The notes under the pieces are model-generated. The model searched no databases and was not told the DNA's origin. It was given only the letters and a program-made list of their open reading frames with translations. From contig NZ_JAQQFV010000008.1 of assembly GCF_029675105.1 (NCBI RefSeq), forward strand, positions 331,975-395,974: a stretch of DNA of 64,000 bases. The letters run 5' to 3'. Shown piece by piece: positions 35,754 through 45,049 of the stretch (positions within the stretch are counted from its first letter, which is position 1; the number at the start of each line of letters is the position of its first letter). Source of the DNA: Nocardia anocheti (GTDB lineage Bacteria > Actinomycetota > Actinomycetes > Mycobacteriales > Mycobacteriaceae). The position numbers and the translations under genes were made by a program.

Positions 35754-36518
35754 TCAGTGGTTGGTGGTGGCGGCGTCCAGGAAGGCCGGGCGTTCGCCGC
35801 CGCCGTGGACGAGCAGGGTGGCGCCGCTGATGTGCGTGGCCAGCGGGGAGGCCAGGAACAGGGCGGCGTTGCCGACGTCGGCCGGGGCGGCCAGCCTGCC
35901 CAGCGGGACGGTGCGCGCGACCGCGGCCACGCCGTCGGCGTCGCCGTAGTGCAGGTGGCTGAGTTCGGTCTCCACCGGGCCCACCACCACGGAGTTCACC
36001 CGCACCTCCGGCGCCCATTCGACGGCCAGCGAGCCGGTGAGGTTGTCCAGCCCGGCCTTGGCGGCGCCGTAGGCGGCCGTGCCCGGCGAGGGCCGGTGCC
36101 CGCTGACGCTGGTGATCATGACGATCGAACCGCCCGCGTCCTGCTTGCGCATGACGGCATGGGCGTGCTGGGCGATGAGCAGCGGCGCGAGCAGATTCAG
36201 CTCGACGATCTTGGCGTGGAACTTCGGGCTCGCGTCCTCGGCCAGGGCGAAGGGCGCGCCGCCCGCGTTGTTCACGACGTGGTCGATCCGGCCGTGGGTG
36301 GCCACGATCCGGTCGAACATCGCGGCGACGGCCTCGGGATCGCGCACATCGCAGGTGTGGTGTTCGGTTCCGGCGATCGGGTCGTCGGCGGGCCTGCGCG
36401 CGCAGGTCAGCACGGTCGCGCCCGCGGCGAGGAAGGCCCGGCTGATGCCAGCGCCGACGCCACGAACCCCGCCCGTCACCAGAACGATCTGCTCGGAAAG
36501 GTCGATTTCTACAGCCAC
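35754..36518 (-). CDS. Short-chain dehydrogenase, Rv3549c-like
   Basis: 254 residues from a GTG at 36518. TGGVRGVG at about 14-21, NNAGG at about 86-90, and YGAAKAG near 146-152 are the SDR active-site motifs. It is divergent from echA20, with a KstR2 palindrome 13 bases upstream of its start, and is followed by a second SDR 28 bases downstream. This is the Rv3549c-Rv3548c order. A hydroxyacyl-CoA dehydrogenase role in the KstR2 pathway is likely but not proven. Confidence 0.87.
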   Translation of the reverse strand: MAVEIDLSEQIVLVTGGVRGVGAGISRAFLAAGATVLTCARRPADDPIAGTEHHTCDVRDPEAVAAMFDRIVATHGRIDHVVNNAGGAPFALAEDASPKFHAKIVELNLLAPLLIAQHAHAVMRKQDAGGSIVMITSVSGHRPSPGTAAYGAAKAGLDNLTGSLAVEWAPEVRVNSVVVGPVETELSHLHYGDADGVAAVARTVPLGRLAAPADVGNAALFLASPLATHISGATLLVHGGGERPAFLDAATTNH

Positions 36519-36531
36519 CGTGTTAACCTAC

Positions 36532-36545
36532 CAAGCAATTGCTTG
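36532..36545. promoter_or_regulatory. KstR2 box between the SDR operon and echA20
   Basis: CAAGCAATTGCTTG is a perfect 14-bp palindrome that matches the KstR2 motif. It serves both divergent operons. Confidence 0.9.
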
Positions 36546-36589
36546 CTTTGTCTCGGGTTCGCCGGGGCGCGCACGATGGGACAACCGCG

Positions 36590-37354
36590 ATGGGGATCAA
36601 CCGTCACACCGAGACCGAGGGCGTCGACGTCGTCACAGTCGACTACCCGCCGGTCAACGCCCTGCCCTCGGACGGCTGGTTCGCGCTGGCCGAGGCCGTC
36701 CGGGCGGCCGGGCGCAATCCCGCGACCCGGGTGGTCGTGCTGCGGGCGGAGGGGCGCGGCTTCAATGCCGGGGTCGACATCAAGGAGATGAACGCCGACA
36801 CCGGCCACACCGCGCTGATCCGCGCCAACCACGGCTGCTTCGACGCCTTCGCCGCCGTCTACGACTGCGAGGTGCCGGTGGTCACCGCGGTCAACGGCTT
36901 CTGCCTCGGCGGCGGCATCGGCCTGGTGGGCAACTCCGATGTGATCGTGGCCTCCGACGACGCCACCTTCGGCCTGCCCGAGGTGGACCGGGGCGCGCTT
37001 GGCGCCGCCACCCACCTGGCCCGGCTGGTCCCCCAGCACCTGATGCGGACCATGTTCTACACCGCGGGCAAGCTCACCGCCCAGCAACTGCACCACTACG
37101 GGTCGGTGTATCAGGTGGTGCCGCGCGCCGAGCTCGACGCCGCGGCCATGGAGGTCGCCAAGAACATCGCGAACAAGGACGGCCGCGTCATCCGGGCCGC
37201 CAAACGCGCGCTCAACGGCATCGACGTGCAGGACGTGCACCGGTCCTACCGCTACGAGCAGGGTTTCACGATGGAGTTGAACCTCGCCGGGGTCGCCGAC
37301 GAGATCCGGGCGCGTTTCGACGACGATCTCGCCGCGCAGAAGAAGGAGAAGTAA
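36590..37354 (+). CDS. echA20: EchA20, ring-D hydrolase of the HIP pathway (crotonase fold)
   Basis: 254 residues from ATG at 36590; an upstream TTG would overlap the KstR2 operator. Crotonase fold with oxyanion segments RGFNAGVDIKEM (about 57-68) and NGFCLGGGIGLVG (about 103-115). It corresponds to Rv3550, which opens ring D of the indene-dione CoA intermediate (HIEC-CoA) by hydrolytic C-C cleavage. ipdA starts five bases after its stop. Confidence 0.92.
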   Translation: MGINRHTETEGVDVVTVDYPPVNALPSDGWFALAEAVRAAGRNPATRVVVLRAEGRGFNAGVDIKEMNADTGHTALIRANHGCFDAFAAVYDCEVPVVTAVNGFCLGGGIGLVGNSDVIVASDDATFGLPEVDRGALGAATHLARLVPQHLMRTMFYTAGKLTAQQLHHYGSVYQVVPRAELDAAAMEVAKNIANKDGRVIRAAKRALNGIDVQDVHRSYRYEQGFTMELNLAGVADEIRARFDDDLAAQKKEK

Positions 37355-37359
37355 TCGCC

Positions 37360-38234
<875 letters not shown>

Positions 38235-38238
<4 letters not shown>

Positions 38239-38981
38239 ACGCGACCCGCGCTGACGTCTGTGTCGTCGCCGCCGCGGAGATCTTCCGTGGGGCGGGCGAG
38301 ATCATGGCCAGCCCCATGTCGACGGTCACCACCATCGGCGCGCGCCTGGCCCGGCTCACCTTCGAGCCCGACCTGCTGCTGTCCGACGGCGAGGCGCTGT
38401 TCTTCGCCGAGGTCCCCGCGATCGGCGCGAAAGCCCCGGTGGAGGGCTGGATTCCGTTCTCCAAGGTGTTCGACGTGGTCGCCTCCGGCCGTCGCCACGT
38501 GGTGATGGGCGCCAATCAGCTCGACCGCTTCGGCAACCAGAACCTGTCGGCCTTCGGTCCGCTCCAGCAGCCGACCCGGCAGATGTTCGGTGTGCGCGGC
38601 GCGCCGGGCAACACCATCAACCACGCGACCAGCTACTTCGTGCCCCGGCACAGCAAGCGGGTCTTCGTCGACCAGGTCGACATCGTCTCCGGAATCGGTT
38701 ACGACCGTATCGATCCCGAGAATCCCGCCTACCGGTTCCACCACCTGCACCGCGTGGTGACCAACCTGGGCGTCTTCGATTTCGGCGGCCCCGACCAGAC
38801 CCTGCGCGCCCTGTCGCTGCATCCGGGCGTGCGCGCCGAGGAGGTCGCCGAGAACACCTCCTTCGAGGTGGCCGAGCTGGACACCGCGGGCGAGACCCGG
38901 CTGCCCACCGAGGAGGAGCTGCGGATCATCGCGACCGTGCTCGACCCCAGGGGTTTCCGGGAGAAGGAAGTGGCGGCGTGA
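38235..38981 (+). CDS. ipdB: IpdB, beta subunit of the ring-C hydrolase
   Basis: 248 residues, CoA-transferase beta-type fold (GEIMASPMSTVTTIGARLA, and GANQLDRFGNQNLSA near 93-107). It matches Rv3552, the partner of IpdA. The overlap GTGA with the next gene continues the tight operon. It lacks the usual glutamate nucleophile context of true CoA-transferases, in keeping with the hydrolase role known for IpdAB. Confidence 0.92.
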
Positions 38982-40060
38982 GCAGGTTGCGCACTCCGCT
39001 CACCGAGCTGGTGGGCATCGAGCACCCGGTCGTGCAGACCGGCATGGGCTGGGTGGCCGGTCCGCGCCTGGTCGCGGCCACCGCCAACGCGGGCGGCCTC
39101 GGCATCCTGGCCTCGGCCACGATGACCTTCGAGGAACTCGAGGCGGCCATCGCCAAGACCAAGTCGCTCACCGACAAGCCGTTCGGGGTGAACATCCGCG
39201 CCGACGCGACCGACGCCGTCGAGCGCATCGACCTGCTCATCCGCGAGCGGGTCAAGGTCGCCTCCTTCGCGCTGGCCCCGAAGCAGGACCTCATCGCCAA
39301 GCTCAAAGACGCTGGCGTGGTGGTGATTCCGTCGATCGGCGCGGCCAAGCACGCGGTGAAGGTGGCCTCCTGGGGTGCCGACGCGGTGATCGTGCAGGGC
39401 GGCGAGGGCGGTGGGCACACCGGCCCGGTCGCCACCACGCTGTTGCTGCCCTCGGTGCTCGACGCCGTCGACATCCCGGTGATCGCGGCGGGTGGCTTCT
39501 TCGACGGACGCGGCCTGGCGGCGGCACTGAGCTACGGCGCGGCCGGGGTCGCCATGGGCACTCGCTTCCTGCTCACCCAGGAGAGCACCGTGCCCGACGC
39601 CGTGAAACAGGAGTATCTCGCGCGCGGGCTGCAGGACACGGTGGTGTCGGTGAAGGTCGACGGCATGCCGCACCGGATGCTCAACACCGAACTGGTCGAC
39701 AGGCTGGAGCACTCCGGCGGTTGGCGCGGTCTGTCGGCGGCGGTCGGCAACGCGGCCAGATTCAAGTCCATGACCGGCATGAAGTGGTCGACACTCGTGC
39801 GCGACGGGCTGGCCATGCGCAAGACCAAGGACCTCAGCTGGTCGCAGGTGGTGATGGCGGCCAACTCCGCCATGCTCACCAAGGCCGGGCTGGTCGAGGG
39901 CCGCACCGACGCGGGCGTACTGCCCGCGGGCCAGGTCACCGGCATCATCGACAGCCTGCCGACCGTGGCCGAACTGGTGGAGCGGATCGTCGCCGAGGCG
40001 GTGGCGCGCATCGACGCCGTCGCCGCGCTCACCAGCGAACCGGCCGTCGACCAGGCCTGA
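38978..40060 (+). CDS. ipdC: IpdC, flavin-dependent enzyme of HIP-CoA degradation
   Basis: 360 residues from GTG at 38978. FMN-binding TIM barrel of the nitronate monooxygenase type: HPVVQTGMGWVAGPRL (about 16-31), QGGEGGGHTG (about 139-148) and GAAGVAMGTRFLLTQES. It matches Rv3553 (IpdC), reported to act before EchA20 in forming the HIEC-CoA intermediate. It is the last gene of the echA20-ipdABC operon, and a terminator follows at 40191. Confidence 0.91.
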   Translation: MSRLRTPLTELVGIEHPVVQTGMGWVAGPRLVAATANAGGLGILASATMTFEELEAAIAKTKSLTDKPFGVNIRADATDAVERIDLLIRERVKVASFALAPKQDLIAKLKDAGVVVIPSIGAAKHAVKVASWGADAVIVQGGEGGGHTGPVATTLLLPSVLDAVDIPVIAAGGFFDGRGLAAALSYGAAGVAMGTRFLLTQESTVPDAVKQEYLARGLQDTVVSVKVDGMPHRMLNTELVDRLEHSGGWRGLSAAVGNAARFKSMTGMKWSTLVRDGLAMRKTKDLSWSQVVMAANSAMLTKAGLVEGRTDAGVLPAGQVTGIIDSLPTVAELVERIVAEAVARIDAVAALTSEPAVDQA

Positions 40061-40190
40061 AAGACGGGGCGGCCCTGTCCGCCCGCCCAGGCGACCCGAC
40101 ATCGCCTGGGCACCCGACCTGCCGTTGATCCGGCGAACCGACGCCACCCCGCACCGACGGACGAGCCACCGTCAGCGGGAGTCGGCCGAG

Positions 40191-40233
40191 CACCGGGCCG
40201 GGGCGCACCCACGAAGTGCGCCCCGGCCCGGTG
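40191..40233 (+). terminator. Strong intrinsic terminator between ipdC and the molybdopterin enzyme
   Basis: A perfect 18-bp stem (40191-40208 with 40216-40233, 7-base loop) is followed by TTTCTC on the plus strand. The rest of the 288-base gap between the two convergent genes holds nothing recognised. Confidence 0.85.
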
Positions 40234-40348
40234 TTTCTCGTTCGGGGCGGTAACGACGACCAGGCCCAGTCCCCCACGCTGATGGGAAGTTGTGGTGAGG
40301 GCGCTCGTCAGACAGGGCGTGTCGCGAGTGCGGCACGCCCTGCGCGAG

Positions 40349-42319
40349 TCAGCGCGGGTGGACCTCGACGCGGTTGTCGTGGAAGACCGCGCCGCCGCCG
40401 TAGTCGGCGTCGCGTTCGGCGATGGTGGCGTTGACGGTCGCGCCGTTGGTGAACTTGGCCCAGCGGCCCTTGGTGGTCGCGGCGACACCGGCACGGACGC
40501 GGTCGGAGAGCTCGGCGACGGCCTCGAAGGAACCACGGGCGTTGGTGACCACCACCGGTGTGCCGTCGGCGATTCCGCGTACCGCGGCGTCGTCGGGATG
40601 CAGGGTGATGCGGGATTCGCCCGCGCGGCGGCGTAATTCGGGATTGGCACCGAAGGTGGTGTTGAGGAAGTAGTGGGAGGCGGCCGAGATCAGGACCAGC
40701 CCGGAGCCGGTGTCGCCGGGTGGGGTGTAGTCGGGCAGCGGATCGTGACCCGCGAGTTCGGCTCGGGTGGAGACGAATTGGAGCTTGCCCGCCGGGACGG
40801 GGCCCGGCTCGATCTTGAGATAGCCGTCGGCGCGCAGGCGATCGAGGTCGTGGCCCTTCAGCAGCTGCCGCATCAGCTCTTCGTCGGAGTCGTAGAGCGC
40901 GGGCTCGGTGAGACCCAGCCGCCGCGACAGCCGACGGAAAGTCTCTGTGGTGGAGAGGCATTCGCCCGGCGGCTCGACGGCGGGCTCGTTCCAGACCAGA
41001 TACAGGTGGCCGTATCCGGCGATCACGTCGAGGTGTTCAGGCTGCATGGTGGCGGGCAGCACGATGTCGGCGTAGTCGACGGTGTCGGTCGAGAAGTGTT
41101 CCAGGACGACGGTGAACAGGTCGTCGCGGGACAGCCCCTCGATCACCCGACGCTGGTCGGGATTGGAGCCGACGGGGTTGGCGGCGATCACGAACAGCGC
41201 CTTGACCGGTGGGTCCTCGGCTTCGAGCAGGGCCTCGCCGAGCCTGGTCATCGACAGGGTGCGCACAGGGTGCGGGAGCAGGTCGTCGCGGATCATCGCG
41301 TCGAGATCGACCCGGAAGTGTCCGCTGGTCGAATAGTGCAGTCCCCCACCGCGAATCGCCCAGTCGCCGGTGACGCCGGGGAGGCAGGCGAGCAGCCGCA
41401 ACGCCATTCCGCCGCCCGCGTGGCGCTGCATGCCCTGGGAGGCGCGGATGGCGGTCGGGCGGGTGCGGGCGATGCGTTCGCCGAGGCCGACGATCTGATC
41501 CTCGGTGAGTCCGGTGATCGCGGCGACGCGGGCGGGCGGGTATTCGGCGACGCGTTCGCGGAACTCGGGCCAGCCCTCGGTGTATTCGGCCAGGTAGGCG
41601 TCGTCCTGGGCGTCCAGCGACACGATGACGTGCAGCAGGCCCAGCGCCAGCGCCGCGTCGGTGCCGGGCAGCGGCGCGAGGTGCTCGTCGCAGCGTTCGG
41701 CGGTCTTGGTGCGCACCGGGTCGATGGCGACCAGGTGCGCGCCGCTGTCCTGGATGAACTTCCAGACGTGATGGCCGGAGCTGAGCGGGTTGGTGCCCCA
41801 GAGCAGAATCAGTTCCGCGTGCGCGAGGTCCTCGGGGTCCATGCCACCGGCGGTGCCGAGGGTGTAGCGCACGCCCGCGCTGCCCGCGACCGAGCAGATG
41901 GTGGGCCGGTGGTGCGAGGCGCCGAGCACATTGAACATCCGGCGACCGGGATAACCCTCCATCCCCTGCAGGTAACCGAGGCTGCCGGTGCCGTGGAACG
42001 GCCAGATCGCCTCGGCGCCGAATTCATCGATGATGCCGGTGAGCCGCGTCGCGATCTCGTCCAGCGCGGTCTCCCAGCTGATCCGCTCGAACCGCCCCGA
42101 CCCCTTCGGCCCGGTCCGGCGCAGCGGATACCGCAGCCGATCCGGCGCCCCGACCTGCTCGAGATAGCGGTTCACCTTCACGCACAGCGCACCGCGGGTC
42201 ACCGGATGTTCCTTGTTCCCGCGCAGGTCGATCGCCACGCCGTCCTCGACGGTGACCACCCAGGAGCACGCGTCGGGGCAGTCCAGCGGGCACGCGCCGA
42301 GCACCTTCACGCCGTCCAT
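40349..42319 (-). CDS. Molybdopterin-dependent oxidoreductase with N-terminal [4Fe-4S] cluster
   Basis: 656 residues from ATG at 42319. The N-terminal Cys motif CPLDCPDAC (Cys8, Cys12, Cys16) plus Cys in RGALCVKV binds a 4Fe-4S cluster, and the DMSO-reductase-family domain follows (GTNPLSSGHHVWKFIQ, ANPVGSNPDQRRVIEG, LPATMQPEHLD), with a C-terminal molydopterin-guanine-dinucleotide barrel (LHPDDAAVRGIADGTPVVVTN). No Tat signal, so cytoplasmic. It is in line behind kstR2 and fadA6 but separated by a stem-loop. It has no counterpart in the M. tuberculosis KstR2 cluster, and its substrate is unknown. Confidence 0.85.
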   Translation of the reverse strand: MDGVKVLGACPLDCPDACSWVVTVEDGVAIDLRGNKEHPVTRGALCVKVNRYLEQVGAPDRLRYPLRRTGPKGSGRFERISWETALDEIATRLTGIIDEFGAEAIWPFHGTGSLGYLQGMEGYPGRRMFNVLGASHHRPTICSVAGSAGVRYTLGTAGGMDPEDLAHAELILLWGTNPLSSGHHVWKFIQDSGAHLVAIDPVRTKTAERCDEHLAPLPGTDAALALGLLHVIVSLDAQDDAYLAEYTEGWPEFRERVAEYPPARVAAITGLTEDQIVGLGERIARTRPTAIRASQGMQRHAGGGMALRLLACLPGVTGDWAIRGGGLHYSTSGHFRVDLDAMIRDDLLPHPVRTLSMTRLGEALLEAEDPPVKALFVIAANPVGSNPDQRRVIEGLSRDDLFTVVLEHFSTDTVDYADIVLPATMQPEHLDVIAGYGHLYLVWNEPAVEPPGECLSTTETFRRLSRRLGLTEPALYDSDEELMRQLLKGHDLDRLRADGYLKIEPGPVPAGKLQFVSTRAELAGHDPLPDYTPPGDTGSGLVLISAASHYFLNTTFGANPELRRRAGESRITLHPDDAAVRGIADGTPVVVTNARGSFEAVAELSDRVRAGVAATTKGRWAKFTNGATVNATIAERDADYGGGAVFHDNRVEVHPR

Positions 42320-42328
42320 CGTAGGCAG

Positions 42329-42357
42329 CCACCGCTGGACTCCCGGTCCAGCGGTGG
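42329..42357 (-). terminator. Stem-loop between fadA6 and the molybdopterin gene
   Basis: A perfect 12-bp stem (42329-42340 with 42346-42357, 5-base loop) sits 11 bases beyond the fadA6 stop and 9 bases before the next start. It could terminate or attenuate read-through. Confidence 0.7.
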
Positions 42358-42368
42358 TCGAGGTGGGC

Positions 42369-43559
42369 CTACGCGGCGGGGTCGAGGCGCTCGATGATGG
42401 TGACGTTGGCCGTGCCGCCGCCCTCGCAGATGGTGAGCAGGCCGTAGCGGCCGTTGACGCGCTCCAGTTCGTGCAGGAGCGTGGCGAAGAGTTTGGCGCC
42501 GGTGGCGCCGAGGGGGTGACCCAGGGCGATGGCGCCACCGTTGACGTTCACCTTCTCCGGATCGGCGCCGATCTCCTTGATCCAGGCCAGGACCACGGGG
42601 GCGAAGGCCTCGTTGATCTCGATGACGTCGATGTCGCCGATGGTCAGACCGGCCTTGTCCAGCGCCCACTGGGTCGCGGGGATGGGGGCGCTGAGCATGA
42701 AGATGGGGTCGGCGCCGCGCGCGCTGACGTGGTGGATGCGGGCGCGCGGGGTGAGGCCGTATTCCTGGACCGCCCACTCGGAGGCGAGCAGGGTGGCCGA
42801 GGCGCCGTCGGAGATCTGGCTGGCGACGGCGGCGGTGAGCGGGCTGCCCTCGCTCAGCGGCTGCAACGACGCCATCTTCTCCAGGCTGGTCTCGCGCGGG
42901 CCCTGGTCGACGGTGAACTCACCGACCGGCACGATCTCGGCCTCGAACCTGCCCGCGGCGATGGCGGCGCGGGCGCGCTCGTGGCTGCGCAGCGCCCAGC
43001 GCTCCATGTCCTCGCGGGTGATGCCCCACTTCTCGGCGATCAGTTCTGCGCCGCGGAACTGCGAGACCTCACCGGTGCCGTAGCGGGTGTCCCAACCGGT
43101 GGCGCCCACGAACGGCGAGTCGAAGCCGTACTCCTTGCCCGCGAGCATGGCCGCCGAGATCGGAATGGCGCTCATGTTCTGCACACCGGCGGCCACGATG
43201 ACCTCGGCGGTGCCGGACATGATGGCCTGCGCGCCGAAGTTCACGGCCTGCTGGCTCGAGCCGCACTGCCGGTCGACGGTGACGCCGGGAACCTCTTCGG
43301 GGTACCCGGCCGCCAGCCACATGGTGCGGCCGATATTGCCCGCCTGCGGGCCGATGTTGTCGACACAGCCGACGATCACGTCGTCGACCACGGCCGGATC
43401 GATCCCGGTGCGCTCGACCAGCCCGCGCAGGGCGGCGGCGCCCAGATCGGCGGGATGCACACCGGCCAGCGCGCCACCGCGCTTGCCGACCGCGGTACGC
43501 ACCGCGTCGATCACGTAGGCCTGTCGCAGCGGGGTGTAGGGGCGGCGCTCGGCGGTCAT
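42369..43559 (-). CDS. fadA6: FadA6, thiolase of the HIP pathway
   Basis: 396 residues from ATG at 43559. Thiolase residues are Cys99 (DRQCGSSQQ), His348 (GHPLGATGA) and Cys378 (ICEGGGTANV). It corresponds to Rv3556c, next to kstR2. FadA6 carries out the thiolytic cleavages in degradation of rings C and D. It lies ten bases after kstR2, so the pair is one operon under the KstR2 palindrome. Confidence 0.92.
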   Translation of the reverse strand: MTAERRPYTPLRQAYVIDAVRTAVGKRGGALAGVHPADLGAAALRGLVERTGIDPAVVDDVIVGCVDNIGPQAGNIGRTMWLAAGYPEEVPGVTVDRQCGSSQQAVNFGAQAIMSGTAEVIVAAGVQNMSAIPISAAMLAGKEYGFDSPFVGATGWDTRYGTGEVSQFRGAELIAEKWGITREDMERWALRSHERARAAIAAGRFEAEIVPVGEFTVDQGPRETSLEKMASLQPLSEGSPLTAAVASQISDGASATLLASEWAVQEYGLTPRARIHHVSARGADPIFMLSAPIPATQWALDKAGLTIGDIDVIEINEAFAPVVLAWIKEIGADPEKVNVNGGAIALGHPLGATGAKLFATLLHELERVNGRYGLLTICEGGGTANVTIIERLDPAA

Positions 43560-43569
43560 GGGGAAACTC

Positions 43570-44190
43570 CTAGGTGGGACTGCTCCCGGGCACGGTGAGC
43601 CCGTCGAGCACGATGGTGAGGTATTGCTGGGCGAGGTTCTGCACGGTGATCGGGCCACCGGGGGTGTACCAGCGCACCGCCACCCACACGGTGTCGCGCA
43701 GGAAGCGGAAGGCCAGTTCCACGTCGAGTTCGGGGCGGAAGCTGCCGTCGGCCACACCGGCGGTGAGCACCCGGTGCCACAGCTCGCGGAACTCGATGTT
43801 GAATTCGCGGATGTAGCCGAAGCGTTCGGCGTCACGCAGGTTCTTGGCCTCGGCCTGGTAGATGGCCACGGCCGCGTGGTGCCGGTCGAAGGCCTCGTAG
43901 GAGGCCAGGACCAGCGCCTCCAGGGTTTCGCGGGAGCTCAGCCCGGCCGCCGCGATCTCGCGGTAGCGGCCGAACAGGTCATCGAGGAAGCCGCGCAGGA
44001 TCTCGTCGACCATCGACTCCTTGGAGTCGAAATGGTGATAGAGACTGCCCGAGAGGATGCCCGCCGAGTCCGCGATGTCGCGCACGGTGGTGGCGCGCAG
44101 TCCGCGTTCGGCGAACAGGTCGGCGGCGAGGTCGAGGAGTTCGGCGCGGCGCGTGCGTTTCACGGTATCGGGTGCGGTCACACCTGACAT
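43570..44190 (-). CDS. kstR2: KstR2, TetR-type repressor of ring C/D catabolism
   Basis: 206 residues from ATG at 44190. The TetR helix-turn-helix is at about 35-57 (TTVRDIADSAGILSGSLYHHF). The C-terminal ligand domain resembles Rv3557c, which releases DNA on binding HIP-CoA. A 20-bp perfect palindrome lies five bases upstream of the start, so it regulates itself, fadA6 and probably the divergent-facing ipdF region. Three such operators in the window delimit its regulon. Confidence 0.93.
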   Translation of the reverse strand: MSGVTAPDTVKRTRRAELLDLAADLFAERGLRATTVRDIADSAGILSGSLYHHFDSKESMVDEILRGFLDDLFGRYREIAAAGLSSRETLEALVLASYEAFDRHHAAVAIYQAEAKNLRDAERFGYIREFNIEFRELWHRVLTAGVADGSFRPELDVELAFRFLRDTVWVAVRWYTPGGPITVQNLAQQYLTIVLDGLTVPGSSPT

Positions 44191-44195
44191 CGTAC

Positions 44196-44215
44196 AACCA
44201 AGCAATTGCTTGGTT
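44196..44215. promoter_or_regulatory. KstR2 box, perfect 20-bp palindrome upstream of kstR2
   Basis: AACCAAGCAATTGCTTGGTT reads the same on both strands. It is the best of the three KstR2 sites and nearly abuts the kstR2 start. Confidence 0.92.
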
Positions 44216-44251
44216 CCCTGAATCGGGAACCCCCGTGCCGCGCCGAGACGA

Positions 44252-45049
44252 TCATGCGCGCTGACTGCTCACCGAGACCACCTCACCGGTCAGGTATGAG
44301 GTGTAGTCACTGGCCAGCATGGCGATGGTTGCCGCCACTTCCCAGGGTTCGGCGGCCCGGCCGAACGCCTCGCGCTCGCTCAGCGTGTCGAGCAACTCGG
44401 TCGAACTCACCTTGTCCAGGAACGGATGACGCGCGATGCTCGGCGCCACGGCGTTGATCCGCACCCCGAACTCGGCCGCCTCGACCGCGCTGCACCGGGT
44501 CAGCGCCATCACACCGGCCTTGGCGGCGGCGTAATGGGCCTGACCGTGCTGGGCGCGCCAGCCGAGCACGCTGGCATTGTTGACCAGCACGCCGCCGTGA
44601 CCGGCCGCGCGGAAGTAACCGAGTGCGGCCCTGGTGCAGCGGAAGGTGCCGGTGAGAGTGATGTCGAGGACCTGGTCCCACTGCTCGTCGGTCATGTCGA
44701 CCACCGGCGTCTCGCCACCGAGCCCGGCGTTGTTGACCATGATGTCGATGCGCCCGAGCGCGGCGGCGGCCTCGGTGAGCAGCCGGTTCACCTGCTCGGT
44801 GTCGCGCACATCGCACACCACCGCGGCGACCTGACGCTCCGGGAACTCCTTGGCCAGCAGTTCGGCGGTCTCGGTGAGCCGACGCTCGTGCCAGTCGGAG
44901 ACGACGACGTCGGCGCCCTCCTCCAGCAGCCTGCGCGCGGTGGCCGAGCCGATGCCGGTGCCCGCGGCGGCGGTGATCACGGCCTTACGGCCGGTCAGCA
45001 GGCCGTGGCCGGGAATGGACGGCGGCGGAATGGACAGTGGGCCGGTCAC
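44252..45049 (-). CDS. ipdF: IpdF, short-chain dehydrogenase of the HIP pathway
   Basis: 265 residues from GTG at 45049, which overlaps the fadE30 stop as GTGA. SDR motifs: AAAGTGIGSA (about 27-36), NNAGLGG (about 106-112) and YAAAKAG near 177-183. It matches Rv3559c (IpdF), which oxidises 5-hydroxy-HIP-CoA. It is transcribed after fadE30. Confidence 0.91.
   Translation of the reverse strand: MTGPLSIPPPSIPGHGLLTGRKAVITAAAGTGIGSATARRLLEEGADVVVSDWHERRLTETAELLAKEFPERQVAAVVCDVRDTEQVNRLLTEAAAALGRIDIMVNNAGLGGETPVVDMTDEQWDQVLDITLTGTFRCTRAALGYFRAAGHGGVLVNNASVLGWRAQHGQAHYAAAKAGVMALTRCSAVEAAEFGVRINAVAPSIARHPFLDKVSSTELLDTLSEREAFGRAAEPWEVAATIAMLASDYTSYLTGEVVSVSSQRA

Noticed and set aside
36539..36589. 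Longer echA20 start at 36539
   Set aside because: It would overlap the KstR2 palindrome at 36532-36545. The ATG at 36590 gives the usual family length.
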